Below, in pieces: positions 1 through 11,053 of a DNA stretch of 64,000 nt. Made by a program: the position numbers and the translations under genes. The DNA comes from Natronorubrum texcoconense (GTDB taxonomy: Archaea > Halobacteriota > Halobacteria > Halobacteriales > Natrialbaceae), in the NCBI RefSeq assembly GCF_900100335.1, contig NZ_FNFE01000007.1, forward strand, positions 124,001-188,000, read 5' to 3'. Position 1 is the stretch's first letter. Each line of letters opens with the position of its first letter. The notes below the pieces were generated by a model. That model did no database searches. It was given only the letters and a program-made list of their open reading frames with translations, and had not been told where the DNA came from.

Positions 1-1
1 G

Positions 2-1339
<1,338 letters not shown>

Positions 1340-1375
1340 GCGGATCGATACCGGCCCGAGCGATCTCGGAATTGA

Positions 1376-1900
1376 CTACGCGATACCGTCGATCTCTTCG
1401 GCGTACGACTCGCGCTCGAGAACGTACGTACACTCCTGATAGTCATCGTCACCGATCGACACCGTCTCGACGTCGTCCCGCTCGAAGCCGAACGCACCGT
1501 AGAAGTCCTTGCCGAGTTCGTTCGCGTCGAGCACCATCGCGTTGACCTGCTCGACGCCCTGTTCGAAGAGCGAGCGACACGTCTCCTCGAGCAGCCGGCC
1601 GCCGGTTCCCTCGCCCCGAGCGTCCGGGGCGACGTAGACACGAAGGATGTTCCCGACTTCGGTCTCGTTGTCCCAGACGCCGTGTGCGAAGCCGACGATT
1701 TCGTCGTCCCGCTCGACGACCAGCATAAGCGCACGCGCCCAGACGATGGAATCTCGAACTCGCTCCTCGGAGTACCAGTCGTCGAGCCCCTCCTGTAACG
1801 ACTCTCGGCTCAGAATCTTTGGATAGTCCTGCGTCCACGACTGCTGTGCTACGTCCTGAATCGACTCGATGTCGTCGACGGTTGCTTCGCGGATTGCCAT
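1376..1900 (-). CDS. GNAT family N-acetyltransferase
   Basis: A 174-residue GCN5-related acetyltransferase. It starts [15 protein letters not shown], the usual GNAT beginning, and has the acetyl-CoA pyrophosphate loop [10 protein letters not shown] near residue 97 and a C-terminal tyrosine-containing motif ([13 protein letters not shown]). The substrate cannot be told from sequence. It lies antisense between the two mutase subunit genes and so interrupts what would otherwise be a mutase operon. The ATG at 1900 is supported by a TATA-like element 27 bp upstream. Confidence 0.88.
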   Translation of the reverse strand: MAIREATVDDIESIQDVAQQSWTQDYPKILSRESLQEGLDDWYSEERVRDSIVWARALMLVVERDDEIVGFAHGVWDNETEVGNILRVYVAPDARGEGTGGRLLEETCRSLFEQGVEQVNAMVLDANELGKDFYGAFGFERDDVETVSIGDDDYQECTYVLERESYAEEIDGIA

Positions 1901-1923
1901 ACAATACCAACCACGCTTGGGAG

Positions 1924-1930
1924 ATTAATC
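1924..1930 (-). promoter_or_regulatory. TATA-like element for the GNAT gene
   Basis: On the minus strand GATTAAT is centred about 27 bp before the ATG at 1900. This fits a haloarchaeal promoter giving a leaderless or nearly leaderless transcript. Confidence 0.5.
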
Positions 1931-2053
1931 CTTTTCTCCGATTCAGGAGACCCTCCCCGCAAACGATCCAACTCGAGTTTCACCGATGAAACGGGACTGT
2001 ATGTCATCCAGCGTTCCGATAGAACCATACGGGAATACGTGAAACACAGCGGT

Positions 2054-2470
2054 ATGAGTGCTGGCAGCGATCAGCAAAGTATCCGGTGTATGGTTGCGAA
2101 AGTCGGACTCGACGGTCACGACCGCGGCGCCCACGTCATCGCGCGGGCCTTCCGCGACGCCGGCTTCGAAGTTATCTACTCCGGACTGCACAAAGGGCCA
2201 GAGGAAATCGTCCAGGCGGCCGTCCAGGAGGACGTCGACGTCCTCGGGATCTCCATCCTCTCAGGCGCACACGACACGCTCGTCCCGAAGATCATGGACG
2301 GACTCGAGGAGTACGGCGCGAAGGAGGACACCCTCGTCCTCGTCGGCGGCGTGATTCCCGAAGAAGACCGCCAACCGCTCAGAGACGATGGCGTGGCGGC
2401 CATCTTCGGGCCCGGAACGTCGATCGAGGAGACGATCGAGTTCGTCCGCGAGAACGCCCCCGAGCGATGA
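2054..2470 (+). CDS. mcmA2: Methylmalonyl-CoA mutase, B12-binding (small) subunit
   Basis: A 138-residue stand-alone cobalamin-binding domain that completes the mutase encoded at 2-1339. The B12 motif DxHxxG is present as D20-G-H22-D-R-G25, where His22 would be the lower axial cobalt ligand; SGLHK and GGxIP follow as in MutA/MutB C-terminal domains. I chose the ATG at 2054 because the upstream GTG (2039) adds only five residues not seen in the family. The stop overlaps the ATG of meaB (ATGA), so the two are translationally coupled. Confidence 0.94.
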   Translation: MSAGSDQQSIRCMVAKVGLDGHDRGAHVIARAFRDAGFEVIYSGLHKGPEEIVQAAVQEDVDVLGISILSGAHDTLVPKIMDGLEEYGAKEDTLVLVGGVIPEEDRQPLRDDGVAAIFGPGTSIEETIEFVRENAPER

Positions 2471-3540
2471 GCTCCGACGAGGAACTGCTCGAGGCGCTGC
2501 TCGCAGGCGAACACCGCGCGCTGGCTCGAGTGATTTCGAAGATCGAGAACCGCTCGCCGGGCTACCGGGACCTCGTTTCCGAGATATACGCCCACACCGG
2601 CGGGGCCGACGTCATCGGCATCACGGGCAGTCCCGGCGCGGGGAAATCGACCTTAGTCGACAAACTCGCCGAGACGTACCGCGACCGCGGCGAGACCGTC
2701 GGCGTCATTGCAATCGATCCCTCCTCGCCCTTTACGGGTGGCGCCGTCCTCGGCGACCGCATCCGAATGGCCTCCACCGTGGGCGATATGGACGTCTTCG
2801 TCAGATCGATGAGCGCCCGCGGCACCCTCGGCGGACTCTCGACGGCCACCGCCGACGCCGTCAAGGCGATGGACGCCTTCGGCAAGGACAAGATCATCAT
2901 CGAGACCGTCGGTGCCGGCCAAAACGAGATCGACATCGTCCGGACGGCTGATACTGTCGCCGTTCTCGTCCCGCCGGGATCCGGCGACGACATTCAGACC
3001 TTGAAGGCCGGCATTCTCGAGATAGCCGACGTTTTCGTAGTCAACAAGGCCGACAGACCCGGCTCGGATCGGACGGTCCAGGAACTGCGGGACATGATCC
3101 AACTCGGCGACGGCGGCGGTGGGATGAGCGGCGGCGATGGTCACCACAGCCAGGAGGTCATCGACGCCCACGACGACTGGGACGGTGAGGTTGCGGACGT
3201 TGAGGAGACGGCGGGCTGGACGACACCGATCGTCGAGACCGTCGCGACGAAAGGTGAGGGCGTCGACGACCTCATTAGCGAGTTCGCGAACCACCGTACC
3301 TACCTCGTCGACTCCGGCGAGCACGCCGAGCAGGTTCGCGGCCGCTACGCCGAGGAAATTCGGACACTCCTACGCGAGGACGTCCATGCCCTGCTCGAGG
3401 ACCGACTCGCCGAGCGCGGCGGGATCGACGACCTCGCCGAATCGGTTCGGCAGGGCGAGACCGATCCCTACTCGATCGCCGGCGAACTGCTCGATCCCGT
3501 CGAAGATTGTCTCGACGAACTCGAGACGGAAGACGCGTAG
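2467..3540 (+). CDS. meaB: Methylmalonyl-CoA mutase-associated GTPase MeaB (ArgK family)
   Basis: G3E-type P-loop GTPase of 357 residues that loads and protects B12 in methylmalonyl-CoA mutase. Visible motifs are Walker [10 protein letters not shown] (residues 54-62), the switch region [28 protein letters not shown], and the NKAD guanine-specificity motif. A Gly/His/Asp-rich loop follows the NKAD region (around 3110-3210). The start overlaps the B12-subunit stop by 4 bp, which fixes the ATG at 2467 and places this chaperone in one transcript with its client. Older databases call the family ArgK kinase; the context favours MeaB. Confidence 0.95.
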   Translation: MSSDEELLEALLAGEHRALARVISKIENRSPGYRDLVSEIYAHTGGADVIGITGSPGAGKSTLVDKLAETYRDRGETVGVIAIDPSSPFTGGAVLGDRIRMASTVGDMDVFVRSMSARGTLGGLSTATADAVKAMDAFGKDKIIIETVGAGQNEIDIVRTADTVAVLVPPGSGDDIQTLKAGILEIADVFVVNKADRPGSDRTVQELRDMIQLGDGGGGMSGGDGHHSQEVIDAHDDWDGEVADVEETAGWTTPIVETVATKGEGVDDLISEFANHRTYLVDSGEHAEQVRGRYAEEIRTLLREDVHALLEDRLAERGGIDDLAESVRQGETDPYSIAGELLDPVEDCLDELETEDA

Positions 3541-3623
3541 CACTCGCTCTGTCGGATCGTCATTCGTCAGAATTGCTCGGTCCACCGACGGATCGAACGA
3601 AAAACGGAGACCGCGGGCCGTCG

Positions 3624-4766
3624 TCAGTCCAGCAACTTCGCAGCGATCGTGTTTCGAAGTACTTCGCTCGTGCCCTCGTAGATCTCGTTGAGTTTCGCGT
3701 CGCGGTAGAACCGCTCGGCCGGGAAGTCCTTCGTGTAGCCGTAGCCGCCGTGGATCTGGATCCCCTCGTTGGCGACCTCGCGCGAGATTTCGCTGGCGTA
3801 CAGCTTCGCCTGTGCGGCCTCCTTGATGAAGTTCTCGCCGCGGATTTTCTTGTCGGCGGCGTCGTGCATGAGCAGTCGCGCGGCGCGCGTCTTCGTGTCC
3901 ATGTCGGCCAGTTTGTGCTGGATCGCCTGGAAGTCCGAAATCGGCTGGTCGAACTGCTCCCGATCCTGACTGTACGTCGTGGCCTCGTCTAAGGCTGCCT
4001 GTGCGATTCCAATCGACCGAGCGGCGATGGTGATTCGCCCGCCGTTGAGCGTCTTCAGCGCCTGGACGAACCCCTCGCCTTCCTCGCCCAGTCGGCGGTC
4101 CTCGGGGATCCAGAGGTCGTCGAACCGGAGTTCGGCGGTCGGACACCCTTTGTCGCCGAGTTTGTCCTCCGTCCCCTCGACGATGAAGCCGTCGTCCGCC
4201 TCGGGCCGGACGATAAACGAGGAGATTCCCTTGCTCCCCGCGTCTCGGTCGGTCTTCGCGAACAGCGTGACCGTATCCGCGACCGAGCCGTTCGAGATCC
4301 AGAGCTTGCCGCCGTTGATCCGGTAGCCGTCGCCCTCTCTCTCGGCGACCGTGTCCATCGCGGGCACGTCGCTGCCGGCTCCGGCTTCGGAGAGCGCGAA
4401 CGCGCCGATATCCGTTCCCTCGGCGACCGGCGTGAGGAACTCCTCCTTCTGTGACTCGTCGCCGAACTCGTAGAGCATGTTCCCCGCGAGCGAGATATGG
4501 GCGGCGACGATCGTTCCGAGACCGCCCGAGCCCCGCGAAATCTCCTCGAGGGCCGCCGGATAGGCGTGGTAGTCGAGTCCGGCGCCGCCGTACTCCTCGG
4601 GGAACGGCATCCCCATCAGTCCGAGTTCGGCGAGTTCGTCGACGAGTTCGCGGGGGAACTCGTCCTCGTGGTCGATCTCGTCGGCGATCGGGACGACCTC
4701 GTCGTCGACGAACTCCGCGACCATCTCGACGATCTGTCGCTGCTCGTCGGTGAATCGAAACTCCAT
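3624..4766 (-). CDS. Acyl-CoA dehydrogenase
   Basis: FAD-dependent acyl-CoA dehydrogenase of 380 residues, the standard length, catalysing the first step of acyl-CoA oxidation. Family signatures are ALSEAGAGSDVPAM, the LWISNG block, the RITIAARSIGIAQAAL helix, and the C-terminal IYEGTSEVLRNTIA, whose Glu is the catalytic base in short/medium-chain members. The gene is convergent with meaB. Chain-length preference cannot be read reliably; the neighbouring propionyl/methylmalonyl genes suggest short or branched substrates. Confidence 0.95.
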   Translation of the reverse strand: MEFRFTDEQRQIVEMVAEFVDDEVVPIADEIDHEDEFPRELVDELAELGLMGMPFPEEYGGAGLDYHAYPAALEEISRGSGGLGTIVAAHISLAGNMLYEFGDESQKEEFLTPVAEGTDIGAFALSEAGAGSDVPAMDTVAEREGDGYRINGGKLWISNGSVADTVTLFAKTDRDAGSKGISSFIVRPEADDGFIVEGTEDKLGDKGCPTAELRFDDLWIPEDRRLGEEGEGFVQALKTLNGGRITIAARSIGIAQAALDEATTYSQDREQFDQPISDFQAIQHKLADMDTKTRAARLLMHDAADKKIRGENFIKEAAQAKLYASEISREVANEGIQIHGGYGYTKDFPAERFYRDAKLNEIYEGTSEVLRNTIAAKLLD

Positions 4767-4960
4767 GCTAGAGGTGTTCAGTCGATCGGCCTATAGCTGT
4801 TCCTCTTCACGAACGTGACGGCTCCGTTCGGTCCGCCCTCGAGGGTGCCGCTTCGATCGATTCCACTCGCGAGCAGACCGATTCTCGTCTCCTCCCGTCT
4901 CGTCTTCGGCGGGTGACCGATCGCGACAAGGTATTTGTGGGTCGTCGAAGAGGTGCCGGT

Positions 4961-5440
4961 ATGGCCTACAGCTACGAGCCACACCACTTCGAGGCGTTCG
5001 AGGAGGGGCAGACGTTCCGGAGCCCCGGCCGAACGATCACCGAGACCGACGTGACGATGCAGGCGGCGCTGACCGGTGACTGGAACGAACTCCACACGAA
5101 CGCCGAGTTCGCGGAGGAGCGCGACTTCGGCGAGCGGATCGCCCACGGCGCGATGACGTTCAACTACGCGCTCGGGATGCTCATGAGCATCGGAATCCTC
5201 GAGCGAACAGCTTACGCGTTCCTCGGCATGGATTCCATGGAACTGCCGAACCCCGCCTCCATCGGCGACACCGTTTCGGCCGAGATCGAGGTCGCGGAGG
5301 CGAGAGCGCTCGAAAGCCGCGACGACGTCGGACTGGTCGTCTTCGAGACGGAGATGACGACGCAGGATGAGACCGTCGTCTTCCGGGGCGACCTGACGTT
5401 CTTCGTGTGTAAGACCGGGCAGGCGGAAATCGACTTCTGA
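4961..5440 (+). CDS. MaoC-family (R)-specific enoyl-CoA hydratase
   Basis: Hot-dog fold hydratase of 159 residues acting on trans-2-enoyl-CoA. The catalytic Asp and His lie in GDWNELHTNAEFAEE, matching the MaoC D-x-N-x-x-H core, followed by RIAHGAMTFN. It has one domain. The ATG at 4961 is preferred over an upstream in-frame start (4913) because the hot-dog fold begins directly after it and a TATA-like GTATTTGT lies about 30 bp upstream. It is divergent from the acyl-CoA dehydrogenase, and the pair may act in one acyl-CoA pathway. Confidence 0.9.
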   Translation: MAYSYEPHHFEAFEEGQTFRSPGRTITETDVTMQAALTGDWNELHTNAEFAEERDFGERIAHGAMTFNYALGMLMSIGILERTAYAFLGMDSMELPNPASIGDTVSAEIEVAEARALESRDDVGLVVFETEMTTQDETVVFRGDLTFFVCKTGQAEIDF

Positions 5441-5506
5441 GCGCGGGAGGACGGACGTGCTGAGGACCACCGAAACGGATTTGCGACTTGGCCGAACAGC
5501 TATCGT

Positions 5507-6400
5507 ATGACCGTGTTCACCGTTACCGAGGGAGTGTACGGAATCGACGTGGAGCTGTTCGATTCGGAGGTCGCCTCCGTCTACTGCTTCGACGACGACG
5601 AACCGACGCTGGTCGACGCGGGCGTGGCCGCCACCGCCGACGAACTCCTGGACGGACTCGACGCGTGTGGCGTCTCGCCGGCCGACCTGTCGAACGTCGT
5701 TCTCTCGCACGTACACGTCGACCACACCGGCGCCGCGAGCGCGCTCGTCGACGCCGCGCCCGACTGTGACGTCTACATCCACGAATCGACCGCGACGCAC
5801 CTCGAAAATCCCGCGGGGCTGATCGAGAGCAGCAGGCAAGCAATGGGCGACCACTTCGACTCGATGGGCGAGCAGGGACCCGTCCCCGCGGAGAACGTTG
5901 TCAGCGTCCCGGACGACGGGACGACGATCGATATCGGCTCGAACGGCCTCGAGTTGATCCACGCGCCCGGACACTCCCCCGACCATCTCGCGGTCTGGAA
6001 CCCCGAACGGGACCTCCTGTTCGCCGCCGAGTGTCTCGGCATCTACTTCGGGCGGGCCGACCAGTGGCTCCCGCCGGCGACGCTCCCTAACTTCGACGTC
6101 GACGTGATCGCGGAGACGATCGGTCGACTCGAGACGCTCGACCCCGACCGAATCATCTTCCCGCACTTCGGCGTCTGGCCGAACGACCCTGAAGAGGCGT
6201 TCGAGACGGCGAGAACCGAACTACACCGCTACGACGAACGGATCCTCGAGCTGTTCGAGGAGACCGATTCGCTCGAGGAGACGAAGCGAGCCGTCGCCGA
6301 TGAACTGCTCGACCTCTCGCCGCCGTACGATCCGGTCGTCGAGTCCTTCTTCGCGAAGCTGCTCACGGAAGGATATCTCAGACACCACGGTCGGATCTGA
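5507..6400 (+). CDS. MBL-fold metallo-hydrolase
   Basis: A 297-residue metallo-beta-lactamase fold hydrolase. The metal-binding signature is SHVHVDHTG (HxHxDH), with downstream ligands in APGHSPDH, in the AAECLG segment and in FPHFGVW. The long helical C-terminal tail (ILELFEETDSLEET) resembles the glyoxalase-II-like or lactamase-B branch. The substrate is unknown; thioester or lactone hydrolysis would fit the acyl-CoA context but is inference. Confidence 0.9.
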   Translation: MTVFTVTEGVYGIDVELFDSEVASVYCFDDDEPTLVDAGVAATADELLDGLDACGVSPADLSNVVLSHVHVDHTGAASALVDAAPDCDVYIHESTATHLENPAGLIESSRQAMGDHFDSMGEQGPVPAENVVSVPDDGTTIDIGSNGLELIHAPGHSPDHLAVWNPERDLLFAAECLGIYFGRADQWLPPATLPNFDVDVIAETIGRLETLDPDRIIFPHFGVWPNDPEEAFETARTELHRYDERILELFEETDSLEETKRAVADELLDLSPPYDPVVESFFAKLLTEGYLRHHGRI

Positions 6401-6507
6401 GTGGGAGCAGTCGGTGGATCTGAGCGGTAGCGGTCGATTCGTCTCGCTTCCGCGAGAGGTGCCCTCGGTGAATCTTTTTGTTCCTTGTTATCGACTACCG
6501 CAGTAGG

Positions 6508-8028
6508 ATGTCCGAGTCACCACCGAACGTACAACCGCCGACGACCGAGGAAATTCGAGCGTACGCAGCCCACCACCACATCGACCTCTCCGACGAAGAA
6601 GTCGAGGAGTTCGAAGCAGCGATCGTCGAGACGCTGGCCGGCTACGAACGACTGGACGAGCTTCCGGACCCCCGGCCTCGAGTCGAGTACACCGACCGCG
6701 ATCCCGGCTACAAACCGGGGCGCGACGAGGATCCGCTCAACGCGTTCGTCACTAAGTGCGAAGTGCGGGGAGCCGAGAGCGGCCCGCTCGAGGGCTACGA
6801 CGTCGGGCTCAAGGACAACGTCAACGTCGCCGGCGTCGAGATGACGCTCGGGTCGAAGCTCCTCGAGGGCTACGTGCCGTCGACGGACGCGACGATCGTC
6901 AGCCGACTGCTCGACGCCGGCGCGACCATCACCGGGAAGCTGAACATGGAGGACATGGCGTTTTCGGGGAGCGGCGAACTTTCCGCGACCGGCCCGGTTC
7001 TGAATCCCGTCGACTCGGATCACGTCGCGGGCGGCTCCTCGTCGGGGTCGGCCGCAGCCGTCGGCAACGGCGACGTCGATGTAGCCATCGGCGGCGATCA
7101 GGGCGGCTCGGTTCGCATTCCCGCCGCGTGGAGCGGGATCGTCGGCCACAAGCCCACCCACGGACTGGTTCCCTACACCGGAATCGCGGGGCTCGGTCGC
7201 TCGTTCGATCACGCCGGACCGATGTGTTCCACCGTCGAGGACTGCGCACGCGTGCTGGACGTGATCGCCGGTAAAGACGATCTCGACCCCCGGCAGGGCG
7301 CCGTTCCGACCGACGACTACACGGGGGCGCTCTCCGAGGACCCGTCCGACGTGACCGTCGGCGTCGTCGAGGAGGGGTTCGGCCACGCGGTCAGCGAGCC
7401 GGCGGCCGACGACGCCGTTCGCGACGCCCTCACCGAGTTCGAAGATGCTGGTGCGACGGTGACGGGGCTGTCCGTCCCGATGCACGTCGACGGGCTCACG
7501 ATCTGGAACGCCATCGCGACGGAGGAGACGGCCGCGACGGTCGACGCCGAGTGTATCGGCCACTACGGGAAGGGGTTCTACGACACCCAACTGGCGAACG
7601 CGTTCGGACGGGCGCGACGCGCTCACGCCGACGACTACCTGACGACGCTGAAACTCACGCTCGTACTCGGTCAGTACCTCTCCGAGGAGTACCGCGGCCA
7701 GTACTACGCGAAGGCGAAGAACCTCGGCCGACAGTTGGCCGACGCCTACGACGAGGCCCTCGAGGACGTCGACGTCCTCGCGATGCCGACGACGCCCCAG
7801 ACCGCCCACGAAGTCGACGACTCGATCTCGCGCCTCGAGGCGATCGACCGCGCGCTCAACATGTTGCACAACACGTCGCCGTTCGACGTCACCGGCCATC
7901 CGGCGATTTCGGTGCCCGCGGGCCGGGCGAACGACCTCCCGGTCGGACTCATGCTGATCGGCGAGCGCTTCGACGACGCGACGGTACTCTCGAGCGCCCG
8001 CGCGTTCGAACGACAGCGCGGGTCGTGA
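6508..8028 (+). CDS. Amidase (amidase signature family)
   Basis: Amidase-signature hydrolase of 506 residues. The Ser-cisSer-Lys triad region is visible: the Lys in VGLKDNVNVAG, the cis-Ser in the GGSSSGSAAAVG loop, and the nucleophile in GGDQGGSVRIPAAW. The N-terminal helix (PTTEEIRAYAAHHHIDL) resembles haloarchaeal amidases distinct from GatA. The ATG at 6508 is used; an extension to 6478 gives only MFLVIDYRSR. The substrate is not predictable. Confidence 0.92.
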   Translation: MSESPPNVQPPTTEEIRAYAAHHHIDLSDEEVEEFEAAIVETLAGYERLDELPDPRPRVEYTDRDPGYKPGRDEDPLNAFVTKCEVRGAESGPLEGYDVGLKDNVNVAGVEMTLGSKLLEGYVPSTDATIVSRLLDAGATITGKLNMEDMAFSGSGELSATGPVLNPVDSDHVAGGSSSGSAAAVGNGDVDVAIGGDQGGSVRIPAAWSGIVGHKPTHGLVPYTGIAGLGRSFDHAGPMCSTVEDCARVLDVIAGKDDLDPRQGAVPTDDYTGALSEDPSDVTVGVVEEGFGHAVSEPAADDAVRDALTEFEDAGATVTGLSVPMHVDGLTIWNAIATEETAATVDAECIGHYGKGFYDTQLANAFGRARRAHADDYLTTLKLTLVLGQYLSEEYRGQYYAKAKNLGRQLADAYDEALEDVDVLAMPTTPQTAHEVDDSISRLEAIDRALNMLHNTSPFDVTGHPAISVPAGRANDLPVGLMLIGERFDDATVLSSARAFERQRGS

Positions 8029-8824
8029 TCTCGGTCGCGGACGAACGCACCCAACCGTTCGGCGGGCCGCACACACGGCCCCGGTAGCTCTGTAGTGACG
8101 CGTTCGATCGACTATATGTCCATTACCATATATAGTTCGAAATACGGGTATTCGATATCAAACTACCGAATATTGTTCGATCGAATACCGACGGGATCGA
8201 TACGACAAGCGCCCAATAACTTCACCAGTAGACGAACTATATGCCATGTTATTCGAATTTAGGAAGCAACCTGGGCGTGGAATCTCGTTTTTACCTCCTT
8301 GAAACCAACTATTTTCGCGGCTCGACACCGAGATGGTTCTGTTTCCCGTGCTCGGTCGGAATCCCCTTCTATCGAGGCCTGTACCGGGCTACGTCGATCT
8401 ACCCAAACTGTCCTGGTTCTCCGGAGAGAACTAATCGAGATCTTCTCAAAACGTGTTTTGTAAATTGTAGGTTGAAAAAGTTACCGCATCTCTTATCTAT
8501 ATCTCCTCGAGACGGAACGACCGAAACAGCCCCGGATACGTCGCGCTCACGACGGGGTCACAGAGCGCGCTCGTTGAGTGACGGCGACCCGCCGCGACGC
8601 TGACTTCGATACGGGCTCTCGAGTGCACCCGCTCCCTCAGTCGACCCCGTTCTACGACCACCCGTCATATCAGCGGGCTCGGGAGTGATCACCTATCGCT
8701 CCGCAGCCCCGAATTCGGCATCCGTCGGCCACGGTAGCCCCCCGCGATTGATGCCTCCGATTGCGGCAATTCACAACCGGTGGGAAACCCTTATGCGCGA
8801 CGCGTTGGAACTAGCGATGAACCG
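8029..8824. other. Long intergenic region, no supported gene
   Basis: About 800 bp between the amidase and thioredoxin. The first 250 bp are AT-rich, with three copies of a CGAACTATATG-like element. A 120-codon frame at 8241-8603 lacks the acidic composition of neighbouring proteins and resembles no family, so it is not called. A TATA-like CTTATG at about 8790-8797 probably serves the thioredoxin gene. Confidence 0.5.
8111..8136. repeat. AT-rich inverted repeat ACTATAT...ATATAGT
   Basis: Arms ACTATAT (8111-8117) and ATATAGT (8130-8136) flank 12 nt. The right arm read on the minus strand is CGAACTATAT, and a further direct copy of CGAACTATATG lies at 8233-8243. It could be an operator or a remnant insertion end; no gene starts close by. 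Confidence 0.45.
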
Positions 8825-9094
8825 ATGACTGTCACACTGAAGGACTTCTACGCAGACTGGTGTGGCCCCTGCAAGACCCAGGATCCGATCCTCGAGGAGC
8901 TCGAGGACGACTGGGAGGGCCGATTCGAAGTCGAGAAAGTAAACGTGGACGAGCAACAGGATATCGCAAACGAGTACCAGGTTCGATCGCTGCCGACGCT
9001 CATCATCGAGAACGACGACGGCATCGTCGAGCGGTTCGTCGGCGTCACGCAGCGCGACGACATCGAAGACGCCCTCGAGTCCGCGGGCGCGTAA
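8825..9094 (+). CDS. Thioredoxin (short haloarchaeal type)
   Basis: A compact 89-residue thioredoxin with the redox motif WCGPCK (Cys13 and Cys16), the VNVDEQQDIANEYQVRSLPTL segment and the cis-proline in SLPTL. It lacks the first beta strand and helix of classical 105-residue thioredoxins, so MTVTLKDFYADWCGPC starts almost at the active-site strand. The in-frame upstream extension from 8780 is rejected because it overlaps the promoter region. It presumably acts as a cytoplasmic disulfide reductase; its partner is unknown. Confidence 0.93.
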   Translation: MTVTLKDFYADWCGPCKTQDPILEELEDDWEGRFEVEKVNVDEQQDIANEYQVRSLPTLIIENDDGIVERFVGVTQRDDIEDALESAGA

Positions 9095-9176
9095 GCGCGC
9101 TCGAACTCGAGATACCCGTTTTTGCGGTTCTACCGTCGATTAGCGGAAGCTGTCTCCCGCGAATCGCCGCACGTTG

Positions 9177-9770
9177 CTACGGCTCGTCCGGCTCGAAATC
9201 GTCGGTATCGGTGTCTTCGATATCGACGTCGTTGGTCGAGTGATCGAAACCGATCGGTTCGTCGTCCGGATCGGCCTCCGTTTCGCCCACCGATCCCTCC
9301 TCGATGTCGATCTCGGTCTCGCCAGTCGCTTCTTCCTCGATATCGAACTCGTCCGTGCGGAGTTCCTCGCCGTCGACGCCGACGCTGCCGTCCTGAATCT
9401 CGATAACGACCCCGTCGTGGTCCGCGCGGCGGCCGATCAACTGGTTGGTCGTCGCTTCAATCTCCTGATTGACCGACCAGACGAATCGGAGGACGCCCTC
9501 GAGATCGGTCCCCGCCTCCCGCATGCCGCGCTCGGGCGAGAGTTCGCCGAGGCTCTGCGCCCCTTCGGGGTGGAGATACTGGATCGGGTGACCGTTCGGT
9601 ACTTCGTGCAGATCGACGTCGAACGACCAGAGGTACGGCAACAACTGGATGGCGTACCCCTTCGGCTTCGGCACCTTTCGGCCGGCGGCCGTCATGGCCA
9701 CGCCGATCGCCGACGAGCCCGAATCGGTGTCGTAGTAGACGCCGGGAACGCCCGGGATGGAAACGCGCAT
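9177..9770 (-). CDS. Conserved haloarchaeal protein of unknown function with acidic C-terminal tail
   Basis: A 197-residue soluble protein. Residues 1 to about 125 form a folded-looking domain with aromatic segments (GVPGVYYDTDSG, IQLLPYLWSFDVDLHEVPNG); the rest is an Asp/Glu/Thr-rich low-complexity tail. There is no signal peptide or membrane segment. The ATG at 9770 is chosen because the longer frame upstream is arginine-rich, unlike a haloarchaeal protein. I do not recognise the family. Confidence 0.75.
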   Translation of the reverse strand: MRVSIPGVPGVYYDTDSGSSAIGVAMTAAGRKVPKPKGYAIQLLPYLWSFDVDLHEVPNGHPIQYLHPEGAQSLGELSPERGMREAGTDLEGVLRFVWSVNQEIEATTNQLIGRRADHDGVVIEIQDGSVGVDGEELRTDEFDIEEEATGETEIDIEEGSVGETEADPDDEPIGFDHSTNDVDIEDTDTDDFEPDEP

Positions 9771-9862
9771 ACGCGAGTTATGGCGGCGATTACGGGTCAG
9801 TCTGCACCCGGCACGCGCCGGCCGCGTTTTAAGCGCGCTCGGGGTTCCAAGCGGCGGCCGCG

Positions 9863-10606
9863 TCAGAAGCCGTCGGCGAACTTGTCTCGGCGATTGACGT
9901 CGATCTCGCTGACGCTCGAGCCCTCCCGACTTGCAGCAAAGAGAATCGCCTCGGCGACTTCTTCGGGTTCGCTGGCCTCGTCCTCGTCGAAGTGCTCCTC
10001 GAACGTCGTCCCGTCGGCCGCCTCGAACTCCGAACGGACTTCCGCAGGGTTGACGATCGAGACGCCGACGTCGTCGTCGCCGACCTGCGCGGCAACGCTC
10101 TTGGCGAAGCCGCGGGTCCACCACTTCGTGGCGGCGTAGACGGGGTTGAACGACCGCGGATACTGGCCTGCGAAACTCCCGACGAAGACGAGGTGGCCGT
10201 CCGTCTCGCGAACGTGTGGAATCGCGGCCCGCGTCGCGTAGAAGAGCCCGTCGACGTTGGTCTCCTGCATCGTCTCGTAGTCGTCGGTGCTCATCGATTC
10301 GACGTCGCTCCCCCGCGAGAGCCCCGCGTTGTTCACCAGCACGTCGATCCCGCCGAAGGTGTCGACGGTCTCCTCGATCAGGTGGTCGACCGCGTCCTCC
10401 TCGCGGACGTTCGTCGGGACGACCAGCGTCTCGACGTCGTGTTCGGTCTCGAGTTCGTCGGCGAGTTCGGTCAGTTTGTCCTCGCTGCGGGCCGCGAGGA
10501 CCACGTTCGCTCCCTCGGCCGCGAACGCGCGACAGGTCGCCGCGCCGATGCCCGAGCTCGCGCCGGTGACGATGGCGGTGTTACCCTCGAGTGACGTCTC
10601 GATCAT
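9863..10606 (-). CDS. Short-chain dehydrogenase/reductase (SDR)
   Basis: Classical SDR of 247 residues. The NAD(P)-binding TGASSGIGAA lies near residue 13, followed by NNAG, and the catalytic Tyr and Lys are in YAATK. An Arg shortly after strand 2 (LAARSEDK) favours NADP(H). I start at MIETSLEGNTAIVTG (10606) rather than 23 residues upstream; a T-rich TATA-like element lies about 29 bp before it. The substrate is unknown. Confidence 0.93.
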   Translation of the reverse strand: MIETSLEGNTAIVTGASSGIGAATCRAFAAEGANVVLAARSEDKLTELADELETEHDVETLVVPTNVREEDAVDHLIEETVDTFGGIDVLVNNAGLSRGSDVESMSTDDYETMQETNVDGLFYATRAAIPHVRETDGHLVFVGSFAGQYPRSFNPVYAATKWWTRGFAKSVAAQVGDDDVGVSIVNPAEVRSEFEAADGTTFEEHFDEDEASEPEEVAEAILFAASREGSSVSEIDVNRRDKFADGF

Positions 10607-11053
10607 GTCGGGAGGAGACGGCCACCGAGTCCTAAAAAACGCGGGTTGCGGAACCCGGTCGACGATGGTGTACAACTAGAGTAGTAAGGTAGGGAAATAG
10701 TGCTCCGGTACGAGGTCGGGTTCAGGCCATTTGCTGAAGCGGTAACCATACTGGCGAACTGTATTACTGATGAATTCTGTCTTATAGAATATGGACGTCT
10801 ATGCCGACGATGGGAAAGAGTACGCACACGAACGTCCGCAGAAGGCTTACAGACCGGGATAATTGACCTGATGCCCGATACAGGTGGTGAAAGTCACCTG
10901 GATACAGATACACACTAATACGCAGGGAGCCATCCCCATCGGTTTGTTCTCCACGATAAATTAAAATTGTTTTTAATTATAACTTTGTCAAATATGAATG
11001 GTATTATAATTACCATCACAAGAAATATATGGGTGATGAAATACCGTAGAAAT
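10607..11053. other. Intergenic boundary of an AT-rich island
   Basis: Base composition drops sharply from about 10690 onward. I see no frame with a haloarchaeal composition and no RNA gene. GGTGGTGAAAGTCACC near 10882 is a short imperfect palindrome. The stretch just before 11053 is very A/T-rich and probably holds the promoter of the lipoprotein gene. Confidence 0.4.

Noticed and set aside
2039-2053. GTG start five codons upstream of the B12-binding subunit ATG
   Set aside because: The five added residues are not part of the family; the ATG gives the usual N-terminus.
4778-6166. A 462-codon minus-strand frame opposite the MaoC and MBL genes
   Set aside because: Both opposite-strand genes have intact catalytic motifs; the antisense product is Arg/Val-rich without recognisable features.
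8241-8603. A 120-codon frame in the amidase-thioredoxin gap
   Set aside because: It has Ser/Arg/Pro/Cys-rich composition, no acidic bias, no promoter at the right distance and no resemblance to a family.
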